A stretch of 64,000 bases of DNA, from NCBI RefSeq assembly GCF_901709675.1, contig NC_051099.1:8186001-8250000 (forward strand), read 5' to 3'. This document shows positions 36,558 to 50,000 of the stretch, piece by piece; within the stretch, counting starts at the first letter, position 1, and every line of letters starts with the position of its first letter. Both the position numbers and the translations under genes were made by a program. The notes under the pieces were generated by a model, which saw only the letters and a list, made by a program, of their open reading frames with translations, was not told the DNA's origin and made no database searches. This stretch comes from Syngnathus acus. Its lineage: Eukaryota > Chordata > Actinopteri > Syngnathiformes > Syngnathidae.

Positions 36558-39500
36558 CTTGGAAAATATCACAAAATCTATAAAAAAAAACTAAACAAAA
36601 GAAGCAATATGCTTGCAAGTTTGAGCTTTACTTGACTAAAGTAGCAGTTAATTGAAGTATATGATTCTTTTTAGGTAGGAGCCTATCGACATGGCACATC
36701 TTGACTTAGCTTTATCTGCCCAATCCTTCTTGTAAAAGCAATCTAAATCAATCAGATTGTAAGGGCACCTCGTGTGTCAGCCCTCTTTAGGTCACCCCGC
36801 AGATTTGCAATTAGATTCATGTCTTGGATTTGACTGGGCCATTCTAAACCAATCCTCTTCTTGTAGCAGACCTTCTTTTGCCGATTTGATTCCTTGACTG
36901 AATTACAGGTTCCGACTTCAATCAGAGAAGCTATTTATTTTGCGTTTTGGGGTTTATGCTTTGGGTTAAGTTAAGATTGTCTTCATTTTCATTTTACAGG
37001 CATGTCGGGAGATTTGATTTTTTTTTTGTTTTTTTGTTGAAAGTATTACAACCAGATGAAAACAATCCCAAAGCTTTACGGTGCCATCCTCATGCCTCAT
37101 TGTAAGTGTGGTTTACTTTTGGTGATTGGCATTGTTAGCTCTGGCAAGTAAAAAAGAGAGACGTGCTGAATTTGATAATCATTTACCGGATGACAACACC
37201 AGCAATCAACGACGATTTAAAGAAGACTCATAATTGGAAAGTCGCAACGTTCCCGCCCAGCTTTACAGACAGGTTGTGTCGGAATCAAGAAGTAGCCTGT
37301 TAACTAACAAGCAGATGGACAAACACAGGCTGTCCCAGTTCAGCTTTGGCAGAGGCCCGGTCTGTACCGAGTGCCATATTTTTAGTTACTAGTAAGACCG
37401 CTGTTCCGACACCACGGTTTGAGCCGCGCCAGTTTTCCTCAGTCCTCTGCTTGGTGCTGCGGCTGCCATCTGTTGAGATCTATTGCCTGGCCTAGGAATT
37501 TTAGTTGGCCCTGGTGTCCCTGCCGTCCTCCTATAATGGCCTCGGTGAGACCCTTGGACCGTACTGCCTTAGAAAGTCCCCTTCTCCTAGAGATCTGTCC
37601 TTCCACACAGCCCACTTTTTTTCTGAACAGTTTGAATGTTGGATATTTGCACAGTGTAGCTAAGACAAACATTTTCATGTGGCTGTACAGTTCAGCTGTG
37701 CAGAAATCCCCAGTCTTTAATCATGTCAAATAGTTGTCAACAAATGTCGTATGACACCAGATATCCGTTTGTCAAGCGTGCCAAGAGTTGACGAGCTGTC
37801 ACTTGGTCCTTATCGTGCTTCTAAACTTCAGCTAAATCATCTTTGCCATTGTATTGTATGCAAATATATTCTTAATGACCACTTCAGACACTGTGCCAAG
37901 ATATAAAAAAAATAGCTGTGTGTATTCAGAACTGCGATATTAGTTTTGATGGTCGATAGCGTTTAGCATGTGATAAACACCTATATGTACAGTAGCATCA
38001 CTTCTTAAATTACATTTTCTTTCACGAGCATTTTATAGAGTATATTAAAATTAGCCTTTTGTCAAAACAATTGCAGTGACTACAAAAGGCGGCGTGGCTT
38101 TTAGCTAAAAGTCATCGGCTATGAATAAAAATTGCAATAAAAATTGTCATCGCTGCTGTGCTGCGAGGCCTTCTGTGAATAGTCCAATCATGAATTAATG
38201 ATAAAGAGGCAAGACATTTTATGATTACACATTAGCTAGTTGAAGAACAATTGAAAGCTTTGTGTGTCACTTCCCAATCCATTATATATCAATCACTAAC
38301 CTTACAAAAAGCCATCTCTTGTGCTCTGTGATTACCACCGAACCCAGCAATGGGTTTGAATATTGAAGTTGCTGCTATTAACGGAATTAATTCCAGCCAG
38401 AAACACATCTCAGAGAGAACATACCAATTCCATTATCTCAGCTGGACGGTGGCCATTCTGAGCTTCTCTTCCGCTCTGCTTCCAAAGTGCTGCAAGCACG
38501 GAGCCCAACATAAGCGTCGCACTGCGAGATGCCCCTACTCTCAAATGCACTCGATCGAAGCCGTACTGCTTGAAATATTCATCCAGCTGGAAAACCACAT
38601 TGGAGTCTTTCGGGGGGGAAAAAAAGTACAAATATTTAATTTGTTTTGCATTTCCTTGAGTAAGTTTAAATGAAGTCAATGGAATAATTGGTTCACTTAT
38701 TTGCCAATTGTGATTTTCTAGGAGCAATTTGGTAAACATAGTCATATTCTTTCCATTTCCTTGCTGTTGAATGCATGCAGTGATTGTCACAAACAACAAA
38801 TCAAAATTCAAAAACAGTCATGGAATGTCAGGACAGAAATTAAACTTAACAACCACCATGACTGACTGAACAGAAATACCATTATTGTAAGAACCATGTT
38901 TGCCATGTACTTGTTCAGAAGAATAATATACATGCTTTTAATAAAGACCATCTCCAGTTCTAATTTGAAATAAAATAAATAAATACTAGTGACACCGCAG
39001 TGCCCCCCCCCCCCCCCCCCCCCATCATAAAAAACAGCTTGGCATTTCTCTGAAGCTCCTTTGAGAAAGCACGGCTTGTTTGCGCTTCACAGTCAATTCA
39101 TCACTTATACAGTCGGAATACATGAGGGAAATAAAGACACTGAAGGGTGCAATTATTTTCAGTTGACAGGTTGTGCACTTCATGCCTCATGTAATACCTG
39201 AAGAGGATATTTATTCTTGACTACGTTAGGTACATGAAGTTCATGTGTTTGAGGGTGCGTGCGTGTGTTTTGTGCTTCCATCACACAGCACGGTACGTGA
39301 CAAAAGGGAAAACGATTATGATAAAGGTTTTAGCTGTTTTGCATGAAAATTTGTTTTTCTTATGTACGTATGTATGGTTAAGAATATTCCATTTGGGTCC
39401 ATGTTCTGCCTCCAACACCACTAAAGTCACAGATCAATGTGGTACTCTTTGTTAAATGTGTTTTAATCGAAACATTTCGAGACTGAAGAAAAAAGTGTCA

Positions 39501-42500
39501 TCTTTAGAAGTACAACACTCTTGAGAATGTGAGAGAACACAACAGGATGTCAAACAACATCGCTGCACCATTTCATAATATGCAGAAATGCGACAGATTT
39601 ATTACCGTTCGTTTGACATTGAGCAAAACTTTTGTTCCTTCTCTCACAAAGGGGCGAGTGCACTCTGTCAAAAGAAAAAAAAAACCTCAAATCTGTCTAA
39701 GACAAAAACAGAACAAGTGTATGTCTCGGTGTTGTTCAGAGCAAGCATCAAAGGGAGACGCACACACGACCTGACAAAGACGGAGAGGGAGCAGCATTAT
39801 TCCATATGCAGCACACTCTTGTGCGATCGCCTGCTTCATGTGGGAAAAATCATAGGGAGTGTTAGATCAAAACAACAAAATGCAATGCCGGAGTCTTGTG
39901 CGGAGGATGTCGGCACAGACTTCCAAGAGAGGCATAGAACATAAGTGACCAACTTGCCCACATTGGCAGCATAGAGTTTCAATACGGCAAACAAAAACAC
40001 GTTAATGACACAATTGCATCCTAAATATAACTTTTAGGGTACATGACAATAATATAAAATTTTGATTTACTGAAATTCACGCACTGATGCCTTAAGGATC
40101 ACAAATTCACACCTTATCTCAGACCCTCATTTTCAATTATCTTAATTGATTCGTGAGTTGCAGAATCTGCTCAAAGGGTAATACTGTGCATAGAAACAGG
40201 AAATTTCATCTTTACAGATCTTATGGCACCACTCCAAATATTGTGCATGGTGTTCATAAAGGTTTACTGTGTCGGAAGAAAGGTGACTTGGTTTGGGTCA
40301 TGATAAGCTTTTAAAGCTACTGAGCTTTGGAGAAAATATCAAGGGGTTGCACAGGTCACCTAACAAATGGCCAAGCACTGTTGTCAACTTATAAATAGAA
40401 ACTATGAGAAAAATATGGCTCACTGACCGGACACAAACCCACCTTAAATGCCGTGCGTTTGTGTTCAAATGTACATATACATAGATACATACACACATAG
40501 TTTTGCAACATCGCAGGAATATTGGCAGTGATGTATCATCTCGCAAAATGCTGCATGGCGCTTTCCACCCTTATGCCCACCTGTCGGTGCTCTAATCTTA
40601 ATAAGTTGCAAAAAATGTTGACTGGTATTATTGTGCTGCTCGACCAAGCAAAAGAGCAAAAGGGAATACAAACACGGAAAGAAGATTAATGTAGTGAAAC
40701 GCTGCACATCGTAAAGGTTCAATGGGGTGGGACATTCCAGTTCCTCTCTGCTTTCGCATTGCGTCTGATTCAAATTTTTTGGATATTATTAATAGAGAAT
40801 TTAAAAGGAGTTGAAACACTTCAAAGGAGAACACCTTGAAACTTGGACAATACGTTCACAATTTGCACTCTCTAATTTGGCAACAACGGTTGGAATAAAT
40901 TAAACACCGCGACGGAGTTCTACCAATCCTTTTTGCATTCACAGACAATCACGATGATGATGAAGGCCACTATTCTTTGAAACACCATTAAATAAGATTG
41001 GATGTGTGAAGATGGTTCTTTTACTTATTCTGCAAGCTGTCCTAGCACAGTGAATGCACTCAGGGCTGGTTCATTTAATTCGTGATTAATTCCAGCGAGT
41101 GTGGCTGATCAACCACATGTTTTTCAGCTGCCGTGCCAGAATTGATGCAATTCTCAAAGGTGGGCCAAAAATAATTGTGTTTGTACTTGGAAAATATTTT
41201 GTGTTTGCAAACTTTCCAGCATGTTTGGATCTGTAAAGCGTAGACACGTGTACAGTGACTGCCATTGATCTATTTGTGGTTACAGTTCCATTAATCTGGT
41301 GATCCATTGAAACAAAATAATTCGTGATCCAGAAATGTTAATGCTTATTGGAATAAAAATGATTCTGTATATATAGCCATTTGTCACCTAAAATGCATAA
41401 GACGATGACTTTTACATTTAAAACTTGGAAGAAGTGCATGTGCAGATTTTTTGGGGATATTTTGGGACATGAGCACAGGTGATGCTCCTAATCTGCTGTA
41501 ATAAATCCAAGCAAACATGATCAAAACATAATAGATGAATGAATTATAGACGTGTGTTTCTATAACACTGCAACATGCTACACACCCTTTAACATTTAAC
41601 TTTAACTTTATCTTACCTTAAAGAAATCAGCTCAAAATAAATAAAGTAATTATAAATGTCTTGTATGCCTGCCAATCTTATAATTTCTGAAAACGTGCAA
41701 ACACTTTCCTGCCAGTATGATATTAATCAGTGCAAATTGTTTCCAACATTTCTTCAATTGTCTCTTCTTTGTATTCCGAATTTGAAATGTATTCCCTTTC
41801 CGCTGATACTTATGGGCCGACTTGTGTTCTTTCAGATCTTGAGATTGGAAACTGCTGTGCACAGTTTTTGGGTCTTCAGTGTATACAAGCTTTATAAATG
41901 AGCCTGCAGAGATCCCGTGTATGATCTCTGATGTCACATTGATGTACAGCCTGAAGCAGTTCTTTTACTTCAATGGAAGGGAAAGTGGTTGGTTGAATTT
42001 TTGCACGACAAGAAATATCGCTCAAGTTATTGTGTGGTGCCATTGCATTCCCGTCGCTTCTCAGGTAGGCTACAAATATTGCCTCCTCACATTGAATATC
42101 CAACATCGACTTAAAGTAGTTAGAAAGCAGATTTTGGGCTTGTTCCATTCATTACATACTGCTGAATCGCAAGCTCACTCATGAAGGCATGTTGTTTTTT
42201 TAGTTGTCCTTTTTTCCAAGACAATCAAAAGACTAGCACAACCCCCCAAAATTAAAACCATCTATCTAATACAAGCACTGCATCAACAAGTCTAGCATTA
42301 GAAATACTTGCCATTGCTCCGCGGTTTCTTTGAATGTCATTCCTATACTGCTCAAAAGTCCCAAGGGCATAATTTGCACACAACCTGGGATTGCTGTGAT
42401 GTATGCGCTGGGGTCCCCGAGGAAATTCTTTCTTTGGCATGTTGGATTAGCCGCAGCTTCTCAGCATTCTTCTTAAGCACTTTATGTGGAATGTTCTTTT

Positions 42501-42598
42501 TGGCTAAAAAACGCCACATAATAATATTGTTACGTCGTCTACATACACATGAGCCGTAGCATAATATGTTTCGTGGCGCTAGTTTTTGGGTGGCTCAT
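36558..42598. other. non-coding, nothing recognised apart from a poly-C tract
   Basis: The minus-strand frame at 38410-38811 (133 codons) and + frames up to 118 codons have no recognisable domain, bias or splice context. A 21-C homopolymer lies at 39003-39023. Confidence 0.5.
39003..39023. repeat. poly-C tract, 21 bases
   Basis: Uninterrupted C run between AGTG and ATCATAA. Homopolymers of this length are prone to length error in sequencing and assembly. Confidence 0.95.
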
Positions 42599-42779
42599 GC
42601 ATCGAGTTAAAATCCCTCTTGGGCGACACGTTCTGGACACGGTGGAGCGACTGGCCTTGGGAATTCCCCGAAGAGCTGAACCAAGTAGCTGGGGAGAAGG
42701 AACTCTGGTCTTCCATGCTTAAGCTGCTCCCTCTGCGAAAGAAACCCAGATAAGCGGAAGAAAATAGATGGATGGAATT
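42599..42779 (+). mobile_element. RTE/Rex3-like LINE 3' fragment
   Basis: GGACACGGTGGAGCGACTGG, then CCTTGGGAATTCCCCGAAG, GTAGCTGGGGAGAAGGAAC, TCTGGTCTTCCATGCTTAAG and finally GATAAGCGGAAGAAAATAG + ATGGATGGA. From memory this is the 3' coding end and (GATG)n-like tail of a LINE abundant in teleosts (protein motif LGIPxEEL..VAGExxxWxSLL). The frame is broken, so the copy is dead and 5'-truncated. Confidence 0.65.
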
Positions 42780-43639
42780 AGAAATCTGTTTAGTGTCTCA
42801 GTCTTGGGTTTATTTTTTTTTACCCACCCTCCATGAAATGAACAAAATAAATTCCCAGCCACATCATTTGGATGTGTAATACATTATTGGAATTCAATGA
42901 GGCTTTTGTGATTTACAATTTGAAAAGCTCGAAATGATTTCTGTAGAAAGAAGAGCAGCATCTGCATGTTAAATGCCACTGAACAATTTCTGCTTTTATA
43001 GTGACTAAAAGGTTAAAGGCTTTTCATCCAGTAGGAAAAATGGTCTAGCCATGCATTTATTTATACCGTGGCTGTAACTGCTTTTTCAAGTGTCCCTACA
43101 GGAATGTCTCCACTTCCAGAACCTCTCCACTCCAACACACTTCCCCTAGTGGGTCTTGACCATGCTTGTGCACATGTAAAACTCCTCTCGGAGCACTCTC
43201 TCCTCTGCCTGGGGAATGACACCCTCAGAGAACACCTACATGAAAATGCAATTAAAAGCTTCATATCAGAATGGCACGGACTGTTTTTAGGGGCGAGTGG
43301 CGGGAAACGCAGGGTGAGAGCAACATCGTTCAGGATGGGAGGGAGCGAGCGAGGAGAACCACCATGTGCCATCTGCTTTCTCCATCCAAGCTATTCACTC
43401 ATCTTCCATCATTGCAGCACTCTGACTTAATTTAAGCATTTTTTTCTGATGAGACACACAGGCACACACTCTTCCTATTTATAGCTGTACTAAACTCAGT
43501 TTGCGGTCTGCTACATCGAAAAATGCAATATTTAACAAGCTTTTTTTCCTGCATTTATGCACACAACTTAAAACAAATTGGATACATAGCTAAAAGAAAT
43601 TACGATAATTTTCTACACATTTAAAATCAATCCCTAAAA
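42780..43639. other. non-coding, nothing recognised
   Basis: Overlapping frames on both strands at about 43061-43430 (up to 120 codons) mirror each other and show no domain. Nothing else is seen. Confidence 0.45.
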
Positions 43640-44005
43640 TGTGCAAGGTGCAGTCGAGGTGCAAGAAAATGTCTGCAGGGTCTAGAGCATTTTCTATTCG
43701 GGCTCCAGAGCTTTGGAATGCCCTACCAATGGATATTAGAACTGCTACCTCAGTAGAAACATTTAAGACACGTTTAAAGAAACATTTCTATGATATAGCC
43801 TTTAATTAACCTGTAGTGGCCGATTCGGCTGGAGTTTGTTTTCGCTCCCGTAGGTTTTTTTTTTGTTTTTCCTTGCCCTTTTGGGAGCTTAAGAGCAGGG
43901 GATGCTTTGAGAATAATTGTCAATTTTTGTCTATGTGAAGCCCTTTGAGACTGCTTGTGATTTAGGGCTATACAAATAAACTTGACTTGACTTGACTTGA
44001 CTTGA
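43640..44005 (+). mobile_element. L2/Jockey-type LINE 3' end with (CTTGA)n tail
   Basis: A 5'-truncated non-LTR retrotransposon. From about 43672 to the stop TAA at 43807-43809 it encodes RAFSIRAPELWNALPMDIR, then TATSVETFKTRLKKHFYDIA. This is the characteristic C-terminus of L2/Jockey-group ORF2 proteins (RAFxxxAPxLWNxLP..xSVxxFKxxLKxxLF). A 3' UTR follows with GAAGCCCTTTGAGACTGC and GGGCTATACAAATAAA, ending in five CTTGA units (43981-44005). The reading frame of the preserved piece is intact, so the insertion may be comparatively young. Confidence 0.85.
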
Positions 44006-47000
44006 TGTGAACGGACTGGCCAATTATGTGAATGTTTCTGTGAAGGACGAGTAGGATGTTTCAACTCCATGCATCTCGCCATGTGCTTTACTTATCGATT
44101 TTTAAGCTTTAACTAGCCCCAGAGAATTCAGGTGTTATATACTGGAGATTACATTTACACTATATCTTCATTAACCCAGATTTTATGAACCCAAGCAATT
44201 AAAAGAGCTCAGTGTTACATTATTCATTTGAACGCAACGGGTACTGCTAATGAAGACCTTTTGAGGAGAATACAAAAATAAAAACTCCAAAAGTAAAGAC
44301 AGTGTCTTCACATTCATCATCAAACTGTTTTGTAGATATCTTGCATTGTTTGCATTTTAGCCCTTCAAGTAATACAGTGATGGACAGCTAAACATGTTAA
44401 CCTTTTTACAAGTTGAAGGGTGTTGATTTTAGGTGGGAAATGAAGGTGCAAGACAATGCTAGCGCCATTTCCATAACAATCCTGAAGGTGCTTTAACACG
44501 TTTTGATTTGAGCTTGCATATTTAGTCTCTACTCTGAAACAAGCACAACTACAGCCTCAACATATTGTCATTATGCAAACAACTGTTGCCATGCAGGTGT
44601 CTTTTTTTAAACGTCACTGCCATGCAAGTGTGGCAGTCCAACAGGCCATTACCACAAAAGAAAGCAATCTCGAGTTGCCATGGCAATAACAGAAGCACTC
44701 TTCTCCTTAGAACAAACCAGTGTCCCAGCCAAACAAATGGACCACAAGACAGTGTAGACCCAAGCAGCCCACAACATATTAGATTTGGATTCAATTGACA
44801 TAGAACTTACCATCAGCCTCTCCCTATTTGGTTTCTTGGGACGCTCATTAAAGTGTATAGAAATGTCCTTTCGTCACGAGAGGCGCCCACAATCTACATT
44901 AAAAAATAAAAAGCATGAGGTCTTTTTTCCATTTGCCACCAGGAATCTGGATAGCCTTGCCCTGAAAACATATTTATAATTAATCTGCAAAGTCTGGTGG
45001 TAAGTGGCTTCTTCGATTGAAAGGTCTGTGCACGACACCAGCTAAATATGAAAAGATGTAAACTTGGCATGCACAATGATTGCATTTGAATTGATGCTTG
45101 CATAGAGAGCTTGCTGTTAGGGTGCCTGGGCTTGTTATGAGATGTAAACAGCAGGTCAGCCAGCACTAAGCATCACAACTAATTTTAATGTGTCTGTTTG
45201 AAATTGGAATTAAATAAGACAACGTTCATAATGGTCACACTGGGTTATATCTTAAGTGCATAAATAAAGCAGTATGAAGTTGCTTTGCGGTTGAAGGTGC
45301 TGCCATCTTTAGTATTCAAATTGATGTAGAAAGAGGTAAGCGAGGGCTTGGTGGACTTGATGAATATGAATGGGCCATTCGGTGCGGCAACAGACATTAA
45401 AAATCAAGGAGTGTTGCGCTTATGTGTTGCAACATTTGGAAACGTACAGCAATCCAAAAGCAGTGACTGCCACCAATGACTATGTTACAGCAAGGCAGGA
45501 AAGCTAATGGAGACAAGCTCTTTCCATTAGAGCACCATCTGCTCCACCACAAACGTACTGCTGGCAGCTGCATACATGTTGGAGCAAGACCTCCAAATTG
45601 AACGGAAAATTCCGTGCCCTGGCAATGGGTCAAGACCTCATCGGGTCAGTAATTCAAGGATAGAGAAATAAGCAGCTTAATTTCCTAAATTGTCTACTTT
45701 GCAAGAAAAGAATACGAGTGTAGCTTTAAATTTTGCCAATGGGGCCAGGGTAAAGGTCATAACTGCAACTAAATAAATCCCTCAAGTCATTAAAAAATAA
45801 ACGTAAGCTACAAACTATGCATAAGGCATAATTAACTCATATTGATTCTAAGGTCTGAACAAAAATGTAGATCAGCACTTTGCAAACTAAAAACAAAAAT
45901 CTACCAAATTGATTTTTTCTTATTTACACTGGTCAAAGGATCAACTGTGAAGCCATTCGTCTACATTCAGCTGTATTTATCCAAATTCTCCTCGCACAAC
46001 TTTTGAGCAGTAATAAGGCGTTTCTTTCCGCTTGGCTGTGCCAGTTGAACGACAGGAAGACTGTAGGCCATAATTATCCTGTTTGTTCAGCGGCCCAGTG
46101 CTTTTTATTATTTAAATCTCCCAGGGCTGTGTAAGTGCTGAGAGGCGATGCTTTCTCCCCATTTTTCCCCATGCTGCGTTACTCAATGTTAATGCTGCTC
46201 TGTAATTTTGTTGTTCAGTTTGCTTGGTATTCATGGGATAGATGCCTTAACCTGGGAAAAAAAAGTGTCATGACTGTGTAAACAAATAAGACGAACAAAT
46301 TGCCTTCCAGACAGAATGCGGCAGGATTAAGAACTGTTGATATTATTTCTGGCAGTTACCTTTCCACTTAAGCTTGAAAAAGACAAATGCATATGAGACG
46401 ATCATAATTGAAAGAACGAAGCTACGTGAGGAGAGAGACAGGTTAGTGAGAAACCCCCCAGCGAACCCCCGGAATGAGAGCCCAGCAGGGCAGTACTGTA
46501 TCCTCCGTTAACTCAAGTGTGGCGGAGTAAGTGAAAAGGCCATCAGCTCTGCCTTGGTTAAACCCTCTCGTCATTAATAGTCATGCATGTCTTCCCATCC
46601 TTCGCTGTGTGGGTTTTACTTCTCTCCAGTTGACAATTTAGACAAGTTTTTAACAAACTTCAGGAATTCTTCATGTGTTGATGGCGCCTACACTTAGAGA
46701 TGGACCTTTTCAAGTATTTGCCCAAAATCTGTCAGGTGGGGGGAACAATTGTGATTTTAGGTTGTGTTCTCTAACTAAATGTGTCCCTTTACCCATCCCG
46801 TCTACTAGTTAGGTGTAACAAGTTCTCGTTAGCCATATGTTCCTTGTCTCAGCCACTTGTGTCATGTGTGCCTTGTTGCCTCATTGGTTTGCTTGTGTTT
46901 AACTCCCTGCATTCTGTCAGTCTGTGCGTGGGCATTGTTGCTGTCACCTGTCACGTAACTGCTGTTGTCTTTTTTTAGGCTTCAGTGTTGTTTTGGTTCT

Positions 47001-50000
47001 CTTGCATCTCTTTATTTATGAGTGATTTTTGTGACTTTTAATTCAGTTTTTGCACTGGAGAAAACCAATTCTCAATGAAAACCAAGAATAGCCTCAATAC
47101 ACAGTATGAATCACCTGACAAAATTCAAATATAATGTCTTTGATAAAGTGAGGTGTTCTGTCCAACTTAGTTTGTAATAGATAGGGAGAGCGCCAAAAAC
47201 TAGCAATGGGAACTGCTGCTTGAGCAGATCCAATCGAGGTCTGCTTTCAGGTCCCCGTTTGAGCTGTCATTCTCCATTATGATATCCTTCAGGAGGCATT
47301 TGTGGGTGCGTTCAATGATGCTGCACAAAGTTCTTTTGAGGGTAGAGGACCTGACATGGTCATTCATACTAGATTTTTAAATTAAATTTTCAACCTACCT
47401 ATTTGTTTGCATTTACAATATTTCAATGTTTTCTTCATTCATCACCGAGTTCCCACAATAAATGGATGTACTTTCTTACCTCCCTGATCCTTTTCTTTAC
47501 CTGCTCGATAAATCTGTCTCTAAATTTATACCTGCCTTATATTTACTACCCTTAAAAGCCATTTGACGGCCCCACTATCAATTTTAGTGGCATTTTTATC
47601 AGTAGCAAACCACACCCAACGTTTAAAGGAAACTATCCTTAACAGATACAGCAGTTGTTGTTCGAAAATTGCCTGGACTCCAACTGTAAGAAATTCACAA
47701 CAAGAGGAACCATTATCTTTTTTTTTTCCTTGGCTCCAAAGACACTAACATACAGCATGACATTAAAGTCCAAGACCTAAGGGGAGCATTGTCCTTTTTA
47801 TAAATGCTGAGAAGGCACAATGGCACCCCCCCCCCCCCCTCCTCTCATATGCGGGTTGTTTACAGTAGGCTGAGTAACAGACTTTAGGATTTATTGGCAG
47901 TTGTGCTATGGCTGAGCACAAACACATGAAAATGTCACACTTTGTTAAATGGCTTGACCTGAAAAGAGAAAAAAGGGGTCGAGCAGTGGAAGCAGCACGG
48001 TGTTCATTATAGCACAATGACCACAAACAAATACCTTTTATTTGAATGCACTTTTGCATCAAAGGTTCACTAATATGCAAAATAGATGTATTTTCTCCGT
48101 GTGAATGTACTTCACGGTCCTCCAGCAGCTGTATGAACAAAAACACAACATGTAGTCTTTTGCATGAATAACCATTATTTTCCTGCCGCGTTAAATTAAT
48201 GTAATCTTGCATGTGGACAGTCACTCATTCCACTGTCAACAGAAATAATACAAAACAAGCATATTCAAATGAAGCACAGGGCGCCACTTTCCTCCCAGCT
48301 TAACAGCATTTCATTGTGACAGAATGAATGGCACCTGCATGTGTTTAGCCCATTGCTTTGCAATTATCTTCTGTTATGATCCCCCCTCGGAAAAAGAAAA
48401 CATTTCACTCTCAGCCGCTAGAATAAATCGTATCGTGTCGATACATTTTTTTTTTAAGTACACTTCTGCATAACACTGGATCCTTATTAACATTAAAGGG
48501 GATACAAATACAGATCAACAAAGATGAACTGCGTCAACAACTTTTAGTCTAAAATAGAAATCAGGTTACAATCGACATCATTAAGTCAAAATGTATTTTC
48601 ACTACTTATGATGATGATGTGTCCCATTACTTTTGTCTAAAGCGGCCTGGGGTTTCATTCTACCTCCTGGATGTTATCGCTTATCCAGAAACTTTTGTCC
48701 ACAGACTGGAAATACCGTAAGTAAAGATGATGCTGTCTTATGAATTATAGAGAATAAGAGTGCCGTCTTTGTATGCAACTGTACAGAACGACTGAGCTAG
48801 TGATGCTGCGTCGTGATGCTGCACTGCGATTTCTGCATTAGCACACAGTTCATGAACTTTTTCTTTTAAGTTTTACATTCCCCACAACAGAGAACAACCA
48901 AAAAAAAATGAGGTGTCATAATTACAAACTATCTTCATTTCAAGGGAAAGTAATACAGCGAGCCATTATCCAAGCATTAAATTGATAACTTCATATTGCT
49001 GTGTTCTGGACCATTTCTTAATTTGCTTGTAGAGATCAATTATGGCTAATGAATCCTGCTGAGTGGGCTGTGGCATTGAAGGAGAGACAGCTGTGCAAAT
49101 CTTACGTTTGAAAAACTGATTGTTCCGTGGGAGGATCAGCTTGTTTTGCATCACTGTCATTTTTTACAATCAAATGATGAAAATACTGACAATTAGTTTG
49201 GTTCACAAATATTGCTTAGATGATTAGGGTCACAGGCAAGGTGTCCCTACAGACTTTAAACAAGATGTTTGTAGACAGGCGCGCAATGCACCATGTTAGC
49301 CATTTGTGATAGTCTACGTCTGTCTAATTCACCCGCACCGCTAAGTCTCCAACATACCTTTGTCACTTTTCTACCAAACGTCTTCTGCATATTTGTAATA
49401 TCTATGATACTCGCAGGCAGGTATGCCATCTTGACATTTTAGGCCGGTATTTTCACATGCCAGTACCAATAAGTTTCTCTCGCCGTCTCCCCATTCCCAC
49501 CTTCCGCTTGAAATTTGTACGCCCACATGGCTTTGAAGGAAAGTGAATGTCAAGACATTTCACAAAGCAACAATCAACCTCCTGGTTATGAGTGCTGCCT
49601 GAAGCGAACTTTCTCTGCGTTTATTTTTTCCCCCTCCTGCTGCTTTTGTTCCTGCTTGTCAACACCTTTCACCACGCTTGTCGAAAATAGTGACATAGCA
49701 TTGAAGATGGATACGAGACAAAGGGTTCAAGTCCTAATTATCCATACCCTTATTTTTCTTTTATTCTAAAGCAGTATACATACGAGTACATGTACCTATT
49801 TATTGTATGAATGTATGCATTTATAGTACTGTATGTATGTGTGGCTGCAAATTACAAGAAGCACGTGCCCGGCAAGACAGCGATGTGCACAGATAGACCC
49901 CTAGTGGTGCTTGCACCTCATGTATGTCTTCTTTTTTTTTTTTTTTTAATATTATTCAGAAGCGGATATTCAAGATTTGCTTTTTGCAGATACTGATGGC

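Noticed and set aside
38410-38811. 133-codon minus-strand frame
   Set aside because: No recognisable domain, no splice or promoter context, and composition like the surrounding AT-rich DNA. It fits a chance open frame.
43061-43430. Mirror-image frames of 103 and 120 codons on opposite strands
   Set aside because: Both frames stay open through the same stretch with no domain on either strand, as expected by chance in GC-richer DNA.
47763-48224. 153-codon minus-strand frame, the second longest in the window
   Set aside because: It reads through a poly-C tract (Gly run) and shows no family signature or coding bias.
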